Assembly (NCBI GenBank): GCA_002213445.1
Contig: NJIE01000029.1
Location: forward strand, 1-64,000
Reading direction: 5' to 3'
DNA length: 64,000 nt
Source: Xenophilus sp. AP218F
GTDB lineage: Bacteria > Pseudomonadota > Gammaproteobacteria > Burkholderiales > Chromobacteriaceae
Within the stretch, counting starts at the first letter, position 1, and every line of letters starts with the position of its first letter. Positions 30,586-43,403 of this stretch are shown here, in pieces. A model generated the notes under the pieces. It saw nothing but the letters and a program-made list of their open reading frames with translations. It had not been told where the DNA came from and made no database searches. The position numbers and the translations under genes were made by a program.

Positions 30586-32606
30586 TACGCTTGCTTGCGC
30601 TTGCGCCATGCCGCCAGCAAGCCGCCCAGACCCAGCATGGCCAGGAGGCCGGTGTCGGCGCTGGCGATGCCGTTGTCGGAACCGCCGCCCTGGCTAGCCT
30701 GCTCCATCTGCTTGGCCTGGCCGGTGGCCGCTACATCGATGTACAGCGGATCGTGGTCGGAAGAACGGAAGGCGTCGGCAGCGTAGTACTTCTCTTGCTG
30801 CTCCGCGCTCTTGTACGCGGGGTCGTACTCCAGCGCAGTCGGCTCGTCGGCGTTGATGTGCCAGTCGCCTGCGGTCTGGATCATGCCGGCCATCTTGGCG
30901 TCGGCCAGCGCGTGGTCCAGGTTGCCGGACTCGCCCTGATAGACGTAGGAATAAGCCTGATCCTTGTGGAAGCGGGTCAGCTGATTGACAAAGCCGGCCT
31001 TCTCGAACGCGGCGATCGGGTCTTCCTTGGCGTAGGCGTTCATGTCGCCCACCACCAGCATGCCGCCCGCCTTGTTGGGACGCGCCTGATACCATTTCAC
31101 CAGATCGTTCACCGCCGCGACTCGGGTCAGATTGCAATTACCCTGGCCGTCGTTGTTGTCCACGTCGTCGCGGCCCTCGATCAGAGTGCCCTTGCAACTG
31201 CTGCCCTTGGACTTCAGGTGGTTGACCGCCAGCGTGAACTGGTTGCCGCCCGCGCCCTTGACGACGAAACTCTGGATCAACGCCGGGCGATTGCGTTGCG
31301 CATCGCCTATGGTCACCACTTCCGCCGCGCCTTGCAGATCAACTACCGCCGGGCGATACAACATGCCGGGCCCCATGACGTCGGAGCCTACTCGTGCGAC
31401 ACCCGGTTGCACCATGCGGTATTGCTTGGCCACCGGCTGCCCCTCGTTCAGCGCCCGCACCAGCTCCTGGCCGGCGGAAAGCGTGTCGAAGCCATCGTTT
31501 TCCAGCTCCAGCAAGCCTACGATATCGGCATCCAGACCGCGAATGGCGCTGACGGTCTTGGCTTTCTGGCGCTGGAAATCCGCCAGGGTTTTCGCGCCGC
31601 GCGCAGTGGGGAACCCAAGCCCCGTACCGTCGCCGTTGAAGAAGTTGAGCACGTTGAAGCTGGCCACGCGCACCGTGCCGGCCGCGCGCTTGGGCGCATC
31701 CTCGCGCTTGTTGAGCGCAGTCACCGTCGGCTGCGCCAGCGGCTGCAGGCGGTATTGGCCGTTGCTGTAAGCCACCACCGCGCGCACGCCTTCCACCTTG
31801 TCGCCAACCCGCACGGTATTGGCGGCGCTCAAGCCGGCCGGTCCCGGCAGCCAGGCGTTGATATTTTGCCCGGTATTGCCGTCGTCCAGCAGGATGCGGT
31901 CCAACCGGTTGCCCGCGCGCAAGGCCGCGTTCTCCGGCGTGCCGGGACGGAACAATTGGCCGGGAACCCACTGCCTGGGCTGGCTGGACAGCGTCAGCGC
32001 GCCGTAGCGGGCGTAGTCGTAGCTGTCGACCACGTACAAGGGCTGCGGCAAGGTCACCACCATGCCGGCCAGCGCCTCCAGCTGCTTGCCGCTGTCGGCT
32101 TGCAGCGGCAGTTTGAGAACGGTTTCCTTTACCACACCTTGAGCATCGCATTTGGCTAGGCTTGCAAGCGAGGTGAACGTCAGCTGGGTTTCCGTTTGTT
32201 TAACGGTGTTATCCCCAGCTTTGGGAAGCGGATACTCCTCCACCACGCCCTCGATCGTAAGCACCTCGCCAGCCTTCAGCTCGGGCAGGCTGCTCTGGCC
32301 GATCTTGGCGTAGACGTAAATCCCTTCCGAAGTGTCCGGATCCGCGTCTTCGCTGCCAAGCTCCTGTTGCAGGTAGAAGCCGACGACCTTGCTGGCCTTG
32401 TCTTTCAGCAAGCCGGTTACCACGCCTTTCAGCTTGACTGCCTGTCCCGCCAACGGGCTTGCGCTGCCAGCGCCTTGCACCTGATGGATAGCGGTCACGC
32501 CGACGGGATCGCAAGCGGCGAAAGCCGGAACAGCAAAGCCTGCCAGCAGCAGTCCGGTCATCACGGGTTTGAGTTTGAGCGTTGTTGTCATGATTATTAT
32601 CTTCAT
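30585..32606 (-). CDS. ExeM/NucH-family extracellular endonuclease with GlyGly-CTERM tail
   Basis: 673 aa. Signal peptide (…'VMTGLLLAGFAVPAFAA'), an OB-fold-like domain ('LKGVVTGLLKD', 'GFYLQQELGS'), then an endonuclease/exonuclease/phosphatase domain: 'VASFNVLNFFNGDGTGLG', 'DADIVGLLELENDG', 'LAVNHLKSKGSSC', 'VVGDMNAYAKEDP' and 'SSDHDPLYIDV'. The C-terminus is a GlyGly-CTERM signal: GGGSDNG, a hydrophobic helix and WRKRKQA. It should be exported, cut by the coupled rhombosortase and released as an extracellular DNase. Alternative start at 32591. Upstream DNA is AT-rich. Confidence 0.92.
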   Translation of the reverse strand: MKIIIMTTTLKLKPVMTGLLLAGFAVPAFAACDPVGVTAIHQVQGAGSASPLAGQAVKLKGVVTGLLKDKASKVVGFYLQQELGSEDADPDTSEGIYVYAKIGQSSLPELKAGEVLTIEGVVEEYPLPKAGDNTVKQTETQLTFTSLASLAKCDAQGVVKETVLKLPLQADSGKQLEALAGMVVTLPQPLYVVDSYDYARYGALTLSSQPRQWVPGQLFRPGTPENAALRAGNRLDRILLDDGNTGQNINAWLPGPAGLSAANTVRVGDKVEGVRAVVAYSNGQYRLQPLAQPTVTALNKREDAPKRAAGTVRVASFNVLNFFNGDGTGLGFPTARGAKTLADFQRQKAKTVSAIRGLDADIVGLLELENDGFDTLSAGQELVRALNEGQPVAKQYRMVQPGVARVGSDVMGPGMLYRPAVVDLQGAAEVVTIGDAQRNRPALIQSFVVKGAGGNQFTLAVNHLKSKGSSCKGTLIEGRDDVDNNDGQGNCNLTRVAAVNDLVKWYQARPNKAGGMLVVGDMNAYAKEDPIAAFEKAGFVNQLTRFHKDQAYSYVYQGESGNLDHALADAKMAGMIQTAGDWHINADEPTALEYDPAYKSAEQQEKYYAADAFRSSDHDPLYIDVAATGQAKQMEQASQGGGSDNGIASADTGLLAMLGLGGLLAAWRKRKQA

Positions 32607-32715
32607 GTTGAAGGAATACGCATTTTACTACCCAAACCATGACATCCAACTGTAAATATGAAACTTCAAACCTCTAGATCAAAAATTTCGTGCTAGAACC
32701 AAGTGATTTTTCCCA

Positions 32716-32747
32716 AAAAAATGCCAGCCTCCAGGGCTGGCATTTTT
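32716..32747 (-). terminator. glmM terminator
   Basis: Stem ATGCCAGCC/GGCTGGCAT (32721-32729, 32735-32743) flanked by A6 and T5; ends the rlmE-ftsH-folP-glmM transcript. Confidence 0.9.
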
Positions 32748-32763
32748 CGGCTGGATCGCGCGA

Positions 32764-34107
32764 TCAACGCACGACTTTTTCAATCGCCGCCGCGATATTG
32801 CGCGCCCAGACATCCGCCAGCGCGCGGTCATCCGCTTCCACCATCACCCGCACCACCGGCTCGGTGCCGGACGGACGCAGCACCACCCGGCCGCGGCCGC
32901 GCAGCGCTTCTTCAGCGGCGGCCAGTTGCTCCGCGGAGGCCGACTTCCAGTCGCAACCGTTGTGGCGCACATTGATCAGCGTCTGCGGGAAGGGTTGCCA
33001 GTCGCCGCAGGCTTCGGCCAGCGTCATGTCCAGTTGCTTCAGGCTGGCGAGCACTTGCAGGCTGGAGATGATGCCGTCGCCGGTGCTGTGCTTGTCCAGG
33101 CACAGGATATGGCCGGAGGCTTCGCCGCCCACCTGCCACTCGTTGGCGTGCAGCATTTCCAGCACGTAGCGGTCGCCCACCTTGGCCCGGCCGAACGCCA
33201 CGCCCTGCTTCTCGAGCGCCAGCTCCATCGCCAGATTGGTCATCACAGTGCCGACCACGCCGCCCTTCAGCTCGCCGCGCGCGGCGCGCGCCTTGGCGAT
33301 GACGTAGATCAGCTGATCGCCGTCGTATACGCGGCCGGCCGCGTCCACCATGATCAGGCGGTCGCCGTCGCCGTCCAGCGCGATGCCGAAGTCGGCGTGG
33401 TTTTCCAGCACCGCCATCTGCAAGGTCTTGGGGTAGGTCGCGCCGACCTTGTCGTTGATGTTGTAGCCGTTGGGCTCGCAGCCGATCAGGACCAGCTCGG
33501 CGCCCAGCTCATGAAACACCTTGGGCGCGATGTGGTAGGTGGCGCCGTTGGCGCAGTCGATCACCAGTTTCAGGCCCTTGAGGCTTTGCTCGTTGGGGAA
33601 AGTGCTCTTGCAGAACTCGATGTAGCGCTCAGCGACGCCGTCGATGCGGCGGGCGCGGCCCAGCTCGCGCGACGGCTTGGTATCCATCGGCTGGTCCAGC
33701 ATCGCTTCGATTTCCATCTCCAGCGCATCGTCCAGCTTGTTGCCGCCTTCGGCGAAGAACTTGATGCCGTTATCCTGGAACGGATTGTGCGAAGCCGAGA
33801 TCACCACCCCGGCTTCCAGACGCAGCGCGCGGGTCAGGTAGGCGATGCCCGGCGTCGGCAGCGGTCCGGTAAGCAGCACGTTGACGCCGGCGGCGGTGAA
33901 ACCGGCCTGCAGCGCGGCTTCCAGCATGTAGCCGGAAATGCGGGTGTCCTTGCCGATCAGCACCGTCGGGCGCTGTTCCTTGTCATGGTTGACCAGCACC
34001 CGCCCAGCGGCGTAACCCAGTTTCAATACAAATTCGGGCGTGATCGGGTATTTGCCCACTTCGCCACGGACGCCATCGGTACCAAAATATTTGCGGCTCA
34101 TCATCAT
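32764..34107 (-). CDS. glmM: Phosphoglucosamine mutase
   Basis: Converts glucosamine-6-phosphate to glucosamine-1-phosphate for UDP-GlcNAc and cell-wall synthesis. 447-aa alpha-D-phosphohexomutase with N-terminal '[14 protein letters not shown]', phosphoserine loop '[19 protein letters not shown]', metal loop '[13 protein letters not shown]', sugar-binding '[11 protein letters not shown]' and phosphate-binding '[15 protein letters not shown]'. Three consecutive ATGs (34107, 34104, 34101) make the exact start uncertain. It follows folP by 83 bases in a conserved order. Confidence 0.97.
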   Translation of the reverse strand: MMMSRKYFGTDGVRGEVGKYPITPEFVLKLGYAAGRVLVNHDKEQRPTVLIGKDTRISGYMLEAALQAGFTAAGVNVLLTGPLPTPGIAYLTRALRLEAGVVISASHNPFQDNGIKFFAEGGNKLDDALEMEIEAMLDQPMDTKPSRELGRARRIDGVAERYIEFCKSTFPNEQSLKGLKLVIDCANGATYHIAPKVFHELGAELVLIGCEPNGYNINDKVGATYPKTLQMAVLENHADFGIALDGDGDRLIMVDAAGRVYDGDQLIYVIAKARAARGELKGGVVGTVMTNLAMELALEKQGVAFGRAKVGDRYVLEMLHANEWQVGGEASGHILCLDKHSTGDGIISSLQVLASLKQLDMTLAEACGDWQPFPQTLINVRHNGCDWKSASAEQLAAAEEALRGRGRVVLRPSGTEPVVRVMVEADDRALADVWARNIAAAIEKVVR

Positions 34108-34190
34108 GATCTCTAAGTGTTGTCGGCGGCGCGCGCCGCCCAGCGAAAATTTCCGCTATTGTGCCACCGCCGCCAGCCGGGAAACCAGCT

Positions 34191-35036
34191 TCAGCGCAAG
34201 CTTTTTTGCAAAGCGCTCCAGACTTGCAGCGCCTGGCGCGTGGCCTTGACGTCGTGCACCCGGATCACCGCCGCGCCGCGCCGCGCCGACTCCAGCGCCG
34301 CCGCCACGCTGGCGCCCAACCGTTCGGCAGGCGTCTCTTCGCCGGTAATCACGCCCAGCATGGACTTGCGCGACAGCCCGACCAGTTGCGGCGCGCCGGC
34401 CAGGCGCTCGACCTCGTCCAGCCGGCCGAGCAAGGCCAGATTGTGCTCCAGCGTCTTGCCGAAGCCGAAGCCCGGGTCGGCCAGCAGGCGCTCGCGGACG
34501 ATGCCGGCGTCCAGACACAGCCGCACCCTGCGCTGCAGATACGCGCCGACCTCGGCCACCACGTCCTGATAATCGGGCCGATCCTGCATCGTGTCCGGGC
34601 TGCCCTGCTTGTGCATCAGGCAGATCGCCGCGCGGCTGGCCGCGACGGCCTCCAGCGCGCCCTCGTCTTCCAGCGCCGACACATCGTTGATCAGGTCAAC
34701 CGCCTTCAGCCGCAAGGCCTCGCGCATCACGCTGGCGCGGCGGGTATCGAGAGAAATCGGCGCGCCGATGTCGCGCAGTTTTTCCAGTATCGGCAGCACC
34801 CGCTGCAGTTCCTCCTCCGGGCTGACATACGGCGCGCCGGGGCGGGTGGACTCGCCGCCGACATCCAGAATGTCCGCGCCCTCCGCCAGCATGGCCTCGG
34901 CGCGGCGCAGCGCTTCGTCCAGACGGTTGAAGCGGCCGCCGTCGGAAAAGGAGTCCGGCGTCGCATTGAGAATGCCCATCACCAGAGGACGGGACAGGTC
35001 GAGCGTGAAACGCCCGCACAGCAGGGTTTTCGTCAT
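34191..35036 (-). CDS. folP: Dihydropteroate synthase
   Basis: Joins p-aminobenzoate to the pterin pyrophosphate in folate synthesis; sulfonamide target. The 281-aa TIM barrel shows 'LVMGILNATPDSFSDGGRF', 'GADILDVGGESTRPGA', 'ISLDTRRASVMREAL', 'LINDVSALEDEGAL', 'DPGFGFGKTLEHN' and the C-terminal 'VIRVHDVKATRQAL'. It lies between ftsH and glmM, the usual proteobacterial arrangement. Confidence 0.97.
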   Translation of the reverse strand: MTKTLLCGRFTLDLSRPLVMGILNATPDSFSDGGRFNRLDEALRRAEAMLAEGADILDVGGESTRPGAPYVSPEEELQRVLPILEKLRDIGAPISLDTRRASVMREALRLKAVDLINDVSALEDEGALEAVAASRAAICLMHKQGSPDTMQDRPDYQDVVAEVGAYLQRRVRLCLDAGIVRERLLADPGFGFGKTLEHNLALLGRLDEVERLAGAPQLVGLSRKSMLGVITGEETPAERLGASVAAALESARRGAAVIRVHDVKATRQALQVWSALQKSLR

Positions 35037-35146
35037 CGTTCTTATCGACTTCTAATTTGAGCATCGCCACAAGGGCGGCAATACAGGCAAAGCAAATCCG
35101 GAAGGTGTCAAATCTTGAAACTGGCGCAGCCAGCCCGGCAGGATGC

Positions 35147-35181
35147 AAAAACCGGGCAAGCCCGCAAAGGCTTGCCCGGTT
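35147..35181 (-). terminator. Hairpin terminator between ftsH and folP
   Basis: A 13-bp stem AACCGGGCAAGCC/GGCTTGCCCGGTT (35150-35162, 35169-35181) with a 6-nt loop, followed by TTTT on the minus strand. It suggests that folP-glmM is partly uncoupled from ftsH. Confidence 0.8.
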
Positions 35182-35194
35182 CGGAAGGCGGGGA

Positions 35195-37102
35195 TCAGAC
35201 TTCCTGGGCCGGATCCGCGGCCGGGGCCGGCGGAGGGGGCGGAAGCGGCTTGTCTTCGGCCTTCTTGAAGCTGCTGCCCGGCTTGGGCGGACGCGGCGGC
35301 TTGCCGTCCATGATGTCGTTGATCTGCTCGGCGTCGATGGTTTCCCATTCCAGCAGAGCGGCGGTCATGGCTTCCACCTTGTCGCGGTTCTCTTCCAGCA
35401 GGCGGCGCGCCAGCGCGTACTGCTCGTCGATGATGCGGCGGATTTCGGCGTCAACCTGCTGCAACGTCGCTTCCGACAGGTTCTTGTGGGTGGTGATGGA
35501 GCGGCCGAGGAAGACTTCGCCCTCGTTCTCGCCGTAAACCATCGGGCCCAGCTTGTCGCTCATGCCGTAGCGGGTGACCATGTCGCGCGCCATTTGCGTG
35601 GCGCGCTCGAAGTCGTTGGAAGCGCCGGTGGTCATCTGGTTCATGAACAGCTCTTCGGCGATACGGCCGCCGAACAGAATGGCCAGACGGTCCATCAGGT
35701 AGCCGCGGTCATAGGCGAAGCGGTCCTGTTCCGGCAGCTGCATGGTTACGCCCAGCGCGCGGCCGCGCGGGATGATGGTGACCTTGTGCACCGGGTCGGA
35801 CTTGGGCAACAGCTTGGCGACGACGGCGTGGCCGGATTCGTGATAAGCGGTGTTGCGCTTCTCTTCCTCGGTCATCACCATGCTGCGGCGCTCGGCGCCC
35901 ATCATGATCTTGTCCTTGGCGGACTCCAGGTCTTCCATGTCCACCAGACGCTTGTTGCGGCGGGCGGCGAACAGAGCGGCCTCGTTGATCAGGTTGGCGA
36001 GGTCTGCGCCGGAGAAGCCGGGCGTGCCGCGCGCGATCACCTCGGCGTTGACGTCGGCGGCGATCGGCACCTTGCGCATGTGCACGTTGAGGATCTGCTC
36101 GCGGCCGCGGATATCCGGCAGCGGCACGATCACCTGGCGGTCGAAGCGGCCCGGGCGCTGCAGCGCCGGGTCCAGCACGTCCGGACGGTTGGTGGCGGCG
36201 ATCACGATCACAGTGGAGTTGGTGTCGAAGCCGTCCATTTCCACCAGCAGCTGGTTCAGCGTCTGTTCGCGCTCGTCGTTGCCGCCGCCGAGGCCTGCGC
36301 CGCGCTGGCGGCCGACCGCGTCGATTTCATCGATGAAGATGATGCAAGGCGAGTTCTTCTTGGCCTGCTCGAACATGTCGCGCACGCGGGCCGCGCCCAC
36401 GCCGACGAACATTTCCACGAAATCGGAACCGGAGATGCTGAAGAACGGCACCTTGGCCTCGCCGGCGATGGCCTTGGCCAGCAGCGTTTTGCCGGTGCCA
36501 GGCGAGCCGGCCAGCAGGATGCCGCGCGGAATGCGGCCGCCCAGGCTCTGGTAGCGGGAAGGATCGCGCAGGTAGTCGACGATTTCCTTCACTTCTTCCT
36601 TGGCCTCGTCGCAGCCCGCCACATCGGCGAACACCACGGTATTGGAATCCTGGTCCAGCATGCGCGCCTTGCTCTTGCCGAACGAGAACGCGCCGCCCTT
36701 GCCGCCGCCCTGCATCTGGCGCATGAAGAACACCCACACGCCGATCAGCAGCAGCATCGGGAACCAGCTGATGAAGATGCTCATCAGCATGGACGGCTCT
36801 TCTTCCGGCTTGGCGGAGAAGCGCACGTTGTTCTTGATCAGGTCGTCGATCAGTTGCGGGTCGTAGGGCGCGTAAGTAGCGAAGGCGGAACCATCGGTCA
36901 GCTTGCCCTTCAGCCATTGGCCGCGCAGCGGGTGCCCCTCGATGGTCAACGACTGCACTTTGCCAGACTCGACATCGCTGACGAATTGCGAGTATTCGAG
37001 CTGGTTCTGGGTATCCTGGCGTTTGGTGAACTGATTGAACACCGTCATCAGCACCAGGCCGATGATCACCCAGATGGCTATGTTTTTGCCGATATTGTTC
37101 AC
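35195..37102 (-). CDS. ftsH: ATP-dependent zinc metalloprotease FtsH
   Basis: Membrane AAA protease that degrades misfolded membrane proteins, sigma-32 and LpxC in relatives. The 635-aa protein has two N-terminal membrane helices (about 6-24 and 103-126) around a periplasmic domain, Walker A GSPGTGKT at 199-206, Walker B '[16 protein letters not shown]', the SRH '[20 protein letters not shown]' and the zinc motif HESGH. The C-terminus is proline-rich. It follows rlmE in a common transcript. Confidence 0.98.
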   Translation of the reverse strand: MNNIGKNIAIWVIIGLVLMTVFNQFTKRQDTQNQLEYSQFVSDVESGKVQSLTIEGHPLRGQWLKGKLTDGSAFATYAPYDPQLIDDLIKNNVRFSAKPEEEPSMLMSIFISWFPMLLLIGVWVFFMRQMQGGGKGGAFSFGKSKARMLDQDSNTVVFADVAGCDEAKEEVKEIVDYLRDPSRYQSLGGRIPRGILLAGSPGTGKTLLAKAIAGEAKVPFFSISGSDFVEMFVGVGAARVRDMFEQAKKNSPCIIFIDEIDAVGRQRGAGLGGGNDEREQTLNQLLVEMDGFDTNSTVIVIAATNRPDVLDPALQRPGRFDRQVIVPLPDIRGREQILNVHMRKVPIAADVNAEVIARGTPGFSGADLANLINEAALFAARRNKRLVDMEDLESAKDKIMMGAERRSMVMTEEEKRNTAYHESGHAVVAKLLPKSDPVHKVTIIPRGRALGVTMQLPEQDRFAYDRGYLMDRLAILFGGRIAEELFMNQMTTGASNDFERATQMARDMVTRYGMSDKLGPMVYGENEGEVFLGRSITTHKNLSEATLQQVDAEIRRIIDEQYALARRLLEENRDKVEAMTAALLEWETIDAEQINDIMDGKPPRPPKPGSSFKKAEDKPLPPPPPAPAADPAQEV

Positions 37103-37184
37103 GAGTAGCGGACTCCTCTGTGCCCTGACTTTTTGGTTACGTTTGCATTAATTGCTTTGATTGTACGCCCCGCCACAGCATATG

Positions 37185-37802
37185 TCAGCGTCGGCCCCTG
37201 CCCAGCAAATAGATTTCGCTGGAGCGGTCGCGCGACGCTTTGGGCTTGCGGGTGACCACCTCGTCGAACAGCTCGCGCATCGACTTGAGGTAGGCTTGAA
37301 AATCGCTGCCTTGGAACACTTTGACGAGGAAACTGCCGCCGGGTTTCAAATGATCGCGGGCAAATTCCAGCGCCAGCTCGCACAGCAGAAAACTTCTCGC
37401 CTGGTCGATCGCGCTCATACCGGACATATTGGGGGCCATGTCCGAGATTACAAGGTCCAGCGCGCGCCCGCCGAGCAACTGTTCAAATTGCCGCAGCACG
37501 TCTTCCTCGCGGAAGTCGCCCTGAATGAAATCAACGCCCGGCACCGGGTCCATCGGCAGGATGTCCAAGGCGAAAACCTTGCCAGATTCGCCGACGATGC
37601 GCGCCGCCACCTGCGACCAGCTGCCCGGAGTCGAACCGAGGTCGGCCAGCACCGTGCCGGGGCGGATCAGCTTGTCCTTGTCGTTGATTTCCAGCAGTTT
37701 GTAGGCGGCGCGGGCGCGATAGCCGTCCTTTTGCGCCATGTTCACATAGTGGTCGTTGACGTGTTCCTGCAGCCAACTGTTGCTGCTTTTGCTTCTGGCC
37801 AT
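37185..37802 (-). CDS. rlmE: 23S rRNA 2'-O-methyltransferase RlmE (FtsJ/RrmJ)
   Basis: Methylates U2552 of 23S rRNA late in 50S assembly. 205 aa, close to the 209 of E. coli. '[19 protein letters not shown]' is the RNA-binding start, '[19 protein letters not shown]' the SAM loop, '[14 protein letters not shown]' the catalytic Asp region and '[14 protein letters not shown]' the Lys motif (K-D-K-E tetrad). The start at 37802 is chosen (MARSKSSN) with GGAAAG upstream. First gene of rlmE-ftsH-folP-glmM, divergent from yhbY. Confidence 0.97.
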   Translation of the reverse strand: MARSKSSNSWLQEHVNDHYVNMAQKDGYRARAAYKLLEINDKDKLIRPGTVLADLGSTPGSWSQVAARIVGESGKVFALDILPMDPVPGVDFIQGDFREEDVLRQFEQLLGGRALDLVISDMAPNMSGMSAIDQARSFLLCELALEFARDHLKPGGSFLVKVFQGSDFQAYLKSMRELFDEVVTRKPKASRDRSSEIYLLGRGRR

Positions 37803-37954
37803 GGCCGCTAACTTTCCGTGATCCCTTGCCAGCATAGCCCAATACGCCAACGGCATTGCGCTATCCTGTTGTTTTTCGGTTATTTTATGCCCGGACTTTG
37901 GGCAAGCCGCCAAATTCTAGTAGAATCGGGTTTTGCTTTGAAATCCGTCTTTCC

Positions 37955-38275
37955 ATGAAAATTGAAATCAAGCCGTTCCAGCGCAAGTACCTGCAAGGCC
38001 TGGCGCACGGCATCGACCCGGTGGTGATGATTGGCAACAACGGCCTGACCGAGTCCGTGGTGCGCGAAATCGCCATCAATCTGGACGCTCACGAACTGAT
38101 CAAGGTTCGCGTGCTGGGCGACGACCGCGAAGCGCGCGTCGCCATGTTCGAGCAGATTTGCGAAGAGCTGGGCGCGGCACCGGTGCAGCACATCGGCAAG
38201 CTGCTGGTGCTGTGGCGCCCCAGCGACAAAGAACGCATCACCCTGCCCAAGAACAAGCAGGCGCTCAAGGGCTGA
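37955..38275 (+). CDS. yhbY: Ribosome assembly RNA-binding protein YhbY (CRM domain)
   Basis: 106-aa CRM-domain protein that associates with pre-50S particles. Typical sequence: 'RKYLQGLAHGIDPVVMIGNN' with the GxxG-like 'IGNNGLTESVVREI', and 'AHELIKVRVLGDDREAR'. The ATG at 37955 is used, since upstream codons do not belong to the family. It is divergent from rlmE, as in many proteobacteria, and has its own terminator. Confidence 0.95.
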   Translation: MKIEIKPFQRKYLQGLAHGIDPVVMIGNNGLTESVVREIAINLDAHELIKVRVLGDDREARVAMFEQICEELGAAPVQHIGKLLVLWRPSDKERITLPKNKQALKG

Positions 38276-38291
38276 GCCCGGCCAGAGAACG

Positions 38292-38320
38292 AAAGCGGTG
38301 GCGCTGCCACCGCTTTTTTT
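38292..38320 (+). terminator. yhbY terminator
   Basis: An 11-bp stem AAAGCGGTGGC/GCCACCGCTTT (38292-38302, 38306-38316) with loop GCT and a T7 run, 17 bases after the stop codon. Confidence 0.9.
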
Positions 38321-38324
38321 GCGC

Positions 38325-38753
38325 CTATTCGCTGCGCCAGATGTAGATCAGGCCCAGCAGGCTCTGCACCAGATAGATCAGGCTGGAGATGGCGTGCCAG
38401 GTGGCGAAGCCGCCGCCGAACAGCCCTTCGGCCGCGTGGTTCATCTGCAGCTTGAGGTTGGCGATGATGGGGGTGACGGCGAAATGGTTGATGATGGTGC
38501 ACGCCAGCATCGCCACCACCAGCCAGAACGCGGCTTCGCGCACCCCGCGCACGCCGTCGCGCCAGATCTGGTCCACCAGCAGAATCACCCCGCACACCAG
38601 CCCCACCCAGGCGATGGCGGCGAACAGCTTGCCCGCCACCATGCCGGCGGTCATCTTGTCCAGCGAGGCAAACAACACCGGCGCCACAATGATGCCGATG
38701 ACCCACAAGCCGCCAATCCAGAAGGTTTTGGCGATAGCGCGCAAGCCGTTCAT
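38325..38753 (-). CDS. DUF4149 (TMEM205-like) membrane protein
   Basis: 142-aa protein with four predicted membrane helices. Segments 'TFWIGGLWVIGIIVAPVLFA', 'MVAGKLFAAIAWVGLVCGVI' and 'FATWHAISSLIYLVQSLLGL' match the DUF4149/TMEM205-like family, whose function in bacteria is unknown. The ATG at 38753 follows a GGGG purine tract. It is the gene after greA on the minus strand, with a hairpin terminator in between. Confidence 0.85.
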   Translation of the reverse strand: MNGLRAIAKTFWIGGLWVIGIIVAPVLFASLDKMTAGMVAGKLFAAIAWVGLVCGVILLVDQIWRDGVRGVREAAFWLVVAMLACTIINHFAVTPIIANLKLQMNHAAEGLFGGGFATWHAISSLIYLVQSLLGLIYIWRSE

Positions 38754-38788
38754 CTTTTTCCCCACCCCAGATCCATGCCGCCCAGCCA

Positions 38789-38819
38789 GAAAAAACGCGC
38801 GATGAAAGCGTCGCGCGTT
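38789..38819 (-). terminator. greA terminator
   Basis: A 9-bp stem AACGCGCGA/TCGCGCGTT (38794-38802, 38811-38819) with an 8-nt loop; on the minus strand a T-run (38795-38790) follows. Confidence 0.8.
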
Positions 38820-38832
38820 GCTCGGATGGGAC

Positions 38833-39309
38833 TCAGATGTATTTGACGTCCAGAACTTCGTATTCGCGGATGCCGCCCGGCGCGACCACTTCGGCCACGT
38901 CGCCGGCTTCCTTGCCGATCAGGGCGCGCGCGATCGGCGAGTTGACCGATACCTTGCTGTCCTTGATATCGGCTTCGTCGTCGCCCACGATCTGGTAGGT
39001 GACGCTTTCTTCGGTTTCCAGGTCCATCAGCTCGACGGTGGCGCCGAACACCACGCGGCCGTCGGCGTCCAGTTCCAGCGGGTTGATGATGACCGCGTTG
39101 GACAGCTTGCCTTCCAGCTCGGCGATGCGGCCTTCAACGAAAGCCTGACGCTCCTTGGCCGCGTCGTATTCGGCGTTCTCCGACAGGTCGCCATGCGAAC
39201 GGGCTTCGGCAATGGCCTCGATCACCGCCGGACGCTCCACGCTTTTCAGGCGTTGCAGCTCTTCTTTCAGAAGTTCAGCGCCACGCACAGTCAACGGGAC
39301 TTTGATCAT
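38833..39309 (-). CDS. greA: Transcription elongation factor GreA
   Basis: Rescues backtracked RNA polymerase by stimulating transcript cleavage. 158 aa: N-terminal coiled coil ('[20 protein letters not shown]', acidic tip '[13 protein letters not shown]') and C-terminal FKBP-like domain ('[20 protein letters not shown]', '[21 protein letters not shown]'). Length and motifs are standard. It follows carB, with a hairpin between them. Confidence 0.98.
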   Translation of the reverse strand: MIKVPLTVRGAELLKEELQRLKSVERPAVIEAIAEARSHGDLSENAEYDAAKERQAFVEGRIAELEGKLSNAVIINPLELDADGRVVFGATVELMDLETEESVTYQIVGDDEADIKDSKVSVNSPIARALIGKEAGDVAEVVAPGGIREYEVLDVKYI

Positions 39310-39350
39310 TACAGTTTCTCCACAGGCGGTTCTCCGCCGTCATCAAAAGC

Positions 39351-39379
39351 ACAAGCCGCCGTACGGGACGGCGGCTTGT
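39351..39379 (-). terminator. Hairpin between carB and greA
   Basis: A 12-bp stem ACAAGCCGCCGT/ACGGCGGCTTGT (39351-39362, 39368-39379) with loop ACGGG. The following T-run on the minus strand is weak (GCTTTTGATG), so termination may be partial. Confidence 0.55.
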
Positions 39380-39462
39380 GTAAGCGGGTTTAGGCGGGAT
39401 TGTAACGGCAAATCGCGTCGGATTCAAAGCATCCCGGTCTATTCCGCCTCCACAACGGCGTT

Positions 39463-42672
<3,210 letters not shown>

Positions 42673-42687
42673 GGCTTCTACTCTTTT

Positions 42688-42707
42688 GATTGCTTGTGAT
42701 TGCTTGT
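42688..42707. repeat. 10-bp direct repeat in the carB leader
   Basis: GATTGCTTGT occurs twice in tandem 16 bases upstream of carB. No obvious function; it may be a slippage product. Confidence 0.5.
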
Positions 42708-42748
42708 AATGGCTTTTTTCAGGTCGCGCGGCGACGCTGAGGCATGGC

Positions 42749-43390
42749 TTACAGGCTGGCGGCGGCCAGCTTGGCTCCGAATCCGATGAACAGCGCGCCC
42801 ACCGAGCCGCCCATCGCCGCCGCCAGCCGGCGTCGGCGGCGGAAGCCCTCGGCCAGACGGTGGCCGCAGAGGATGACGACGGTCAGGTACAGCACGCTGC
42901 AACACTGCACGATGGCCCCCAGCGCGACGAAGGTCAGCGCCGGGCGCGGGTAGGCCGGATCGACGAACTGCACGAAAAAGGACACGAAGAACAGGATGGC
43001 CTTGGGATTCATCAGACTGATCGCCAGCGCCTTGCGAAACGGCTGGCCGGCGCCAAGAGGCGCGGCGGGCGCGGCCTCGGTCCCCGGCCGCAGCCAGGCG
43101 GAAATCGCGCCCTTGACCATATTGAAGCCCAGCCAGGCGAGATAGCCGCCGCCCAGATACTTGACCACGGCGAACAGCGCCGGATTGGTCTTGAGCAGGC
43201 TGGCCGCGCCGGTGGCCGCCAGCGTCATCAGGATCAGGTCGCCGACGACGATGCCGCCCGCGCCAGCGAAACCCGCGCGCACGCCGCGCTGCGCCGCCAC
43301 CGACAGCACGTACAGCGAATTGGGCCCCGGCAGCAGCACGATGAACACCGCGCCCAGAACGTAGGTGGTCAGATCCGTGATTCCCAGCAT
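42749..43390 (-). CDS. LysE/RhtB-family amino-acid exporter, LeuE-like
   Basis: 213-aa inner-membrane protein with six predicted helices. It is most like E. coli LeuE by eye: '[20 protein letters not shown]', '[17 protein letters not shown]' and '[19 protein letters not shown]'. The family exports leucine, lysine, threonine or homoserine. It lies in the same orientation between carA (13-base gap) and carB (76-base gap), so it is very probably cotranscribed with carbamoyl-phosphate synthase. Substrate unknown; the context could hint at arginine or a related compound. Confidence 0.9.
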   Translation of the reverse strand: MLGITDLTTYVLGAVFIVLLPGPNSLYVLSVAAQRGVRAGFAGAGGIVVGDLILMTLAATGAASLLKTNPALFAVVKYLGGGYLAWLGFNMVKGAISAWLRPGTEAAPAAPLGAGQPFRKALAISLMNPKAILFFVSFFVQFVDPAYPRPALTFVALGAIVQCCSVLYLTVVILCGHRLAEGFRRRRRLAAAMGGSVGALFIGFGAKLAAASL

Positions 43391-43403
43391 GTGGCTCTCC
43401 CGC

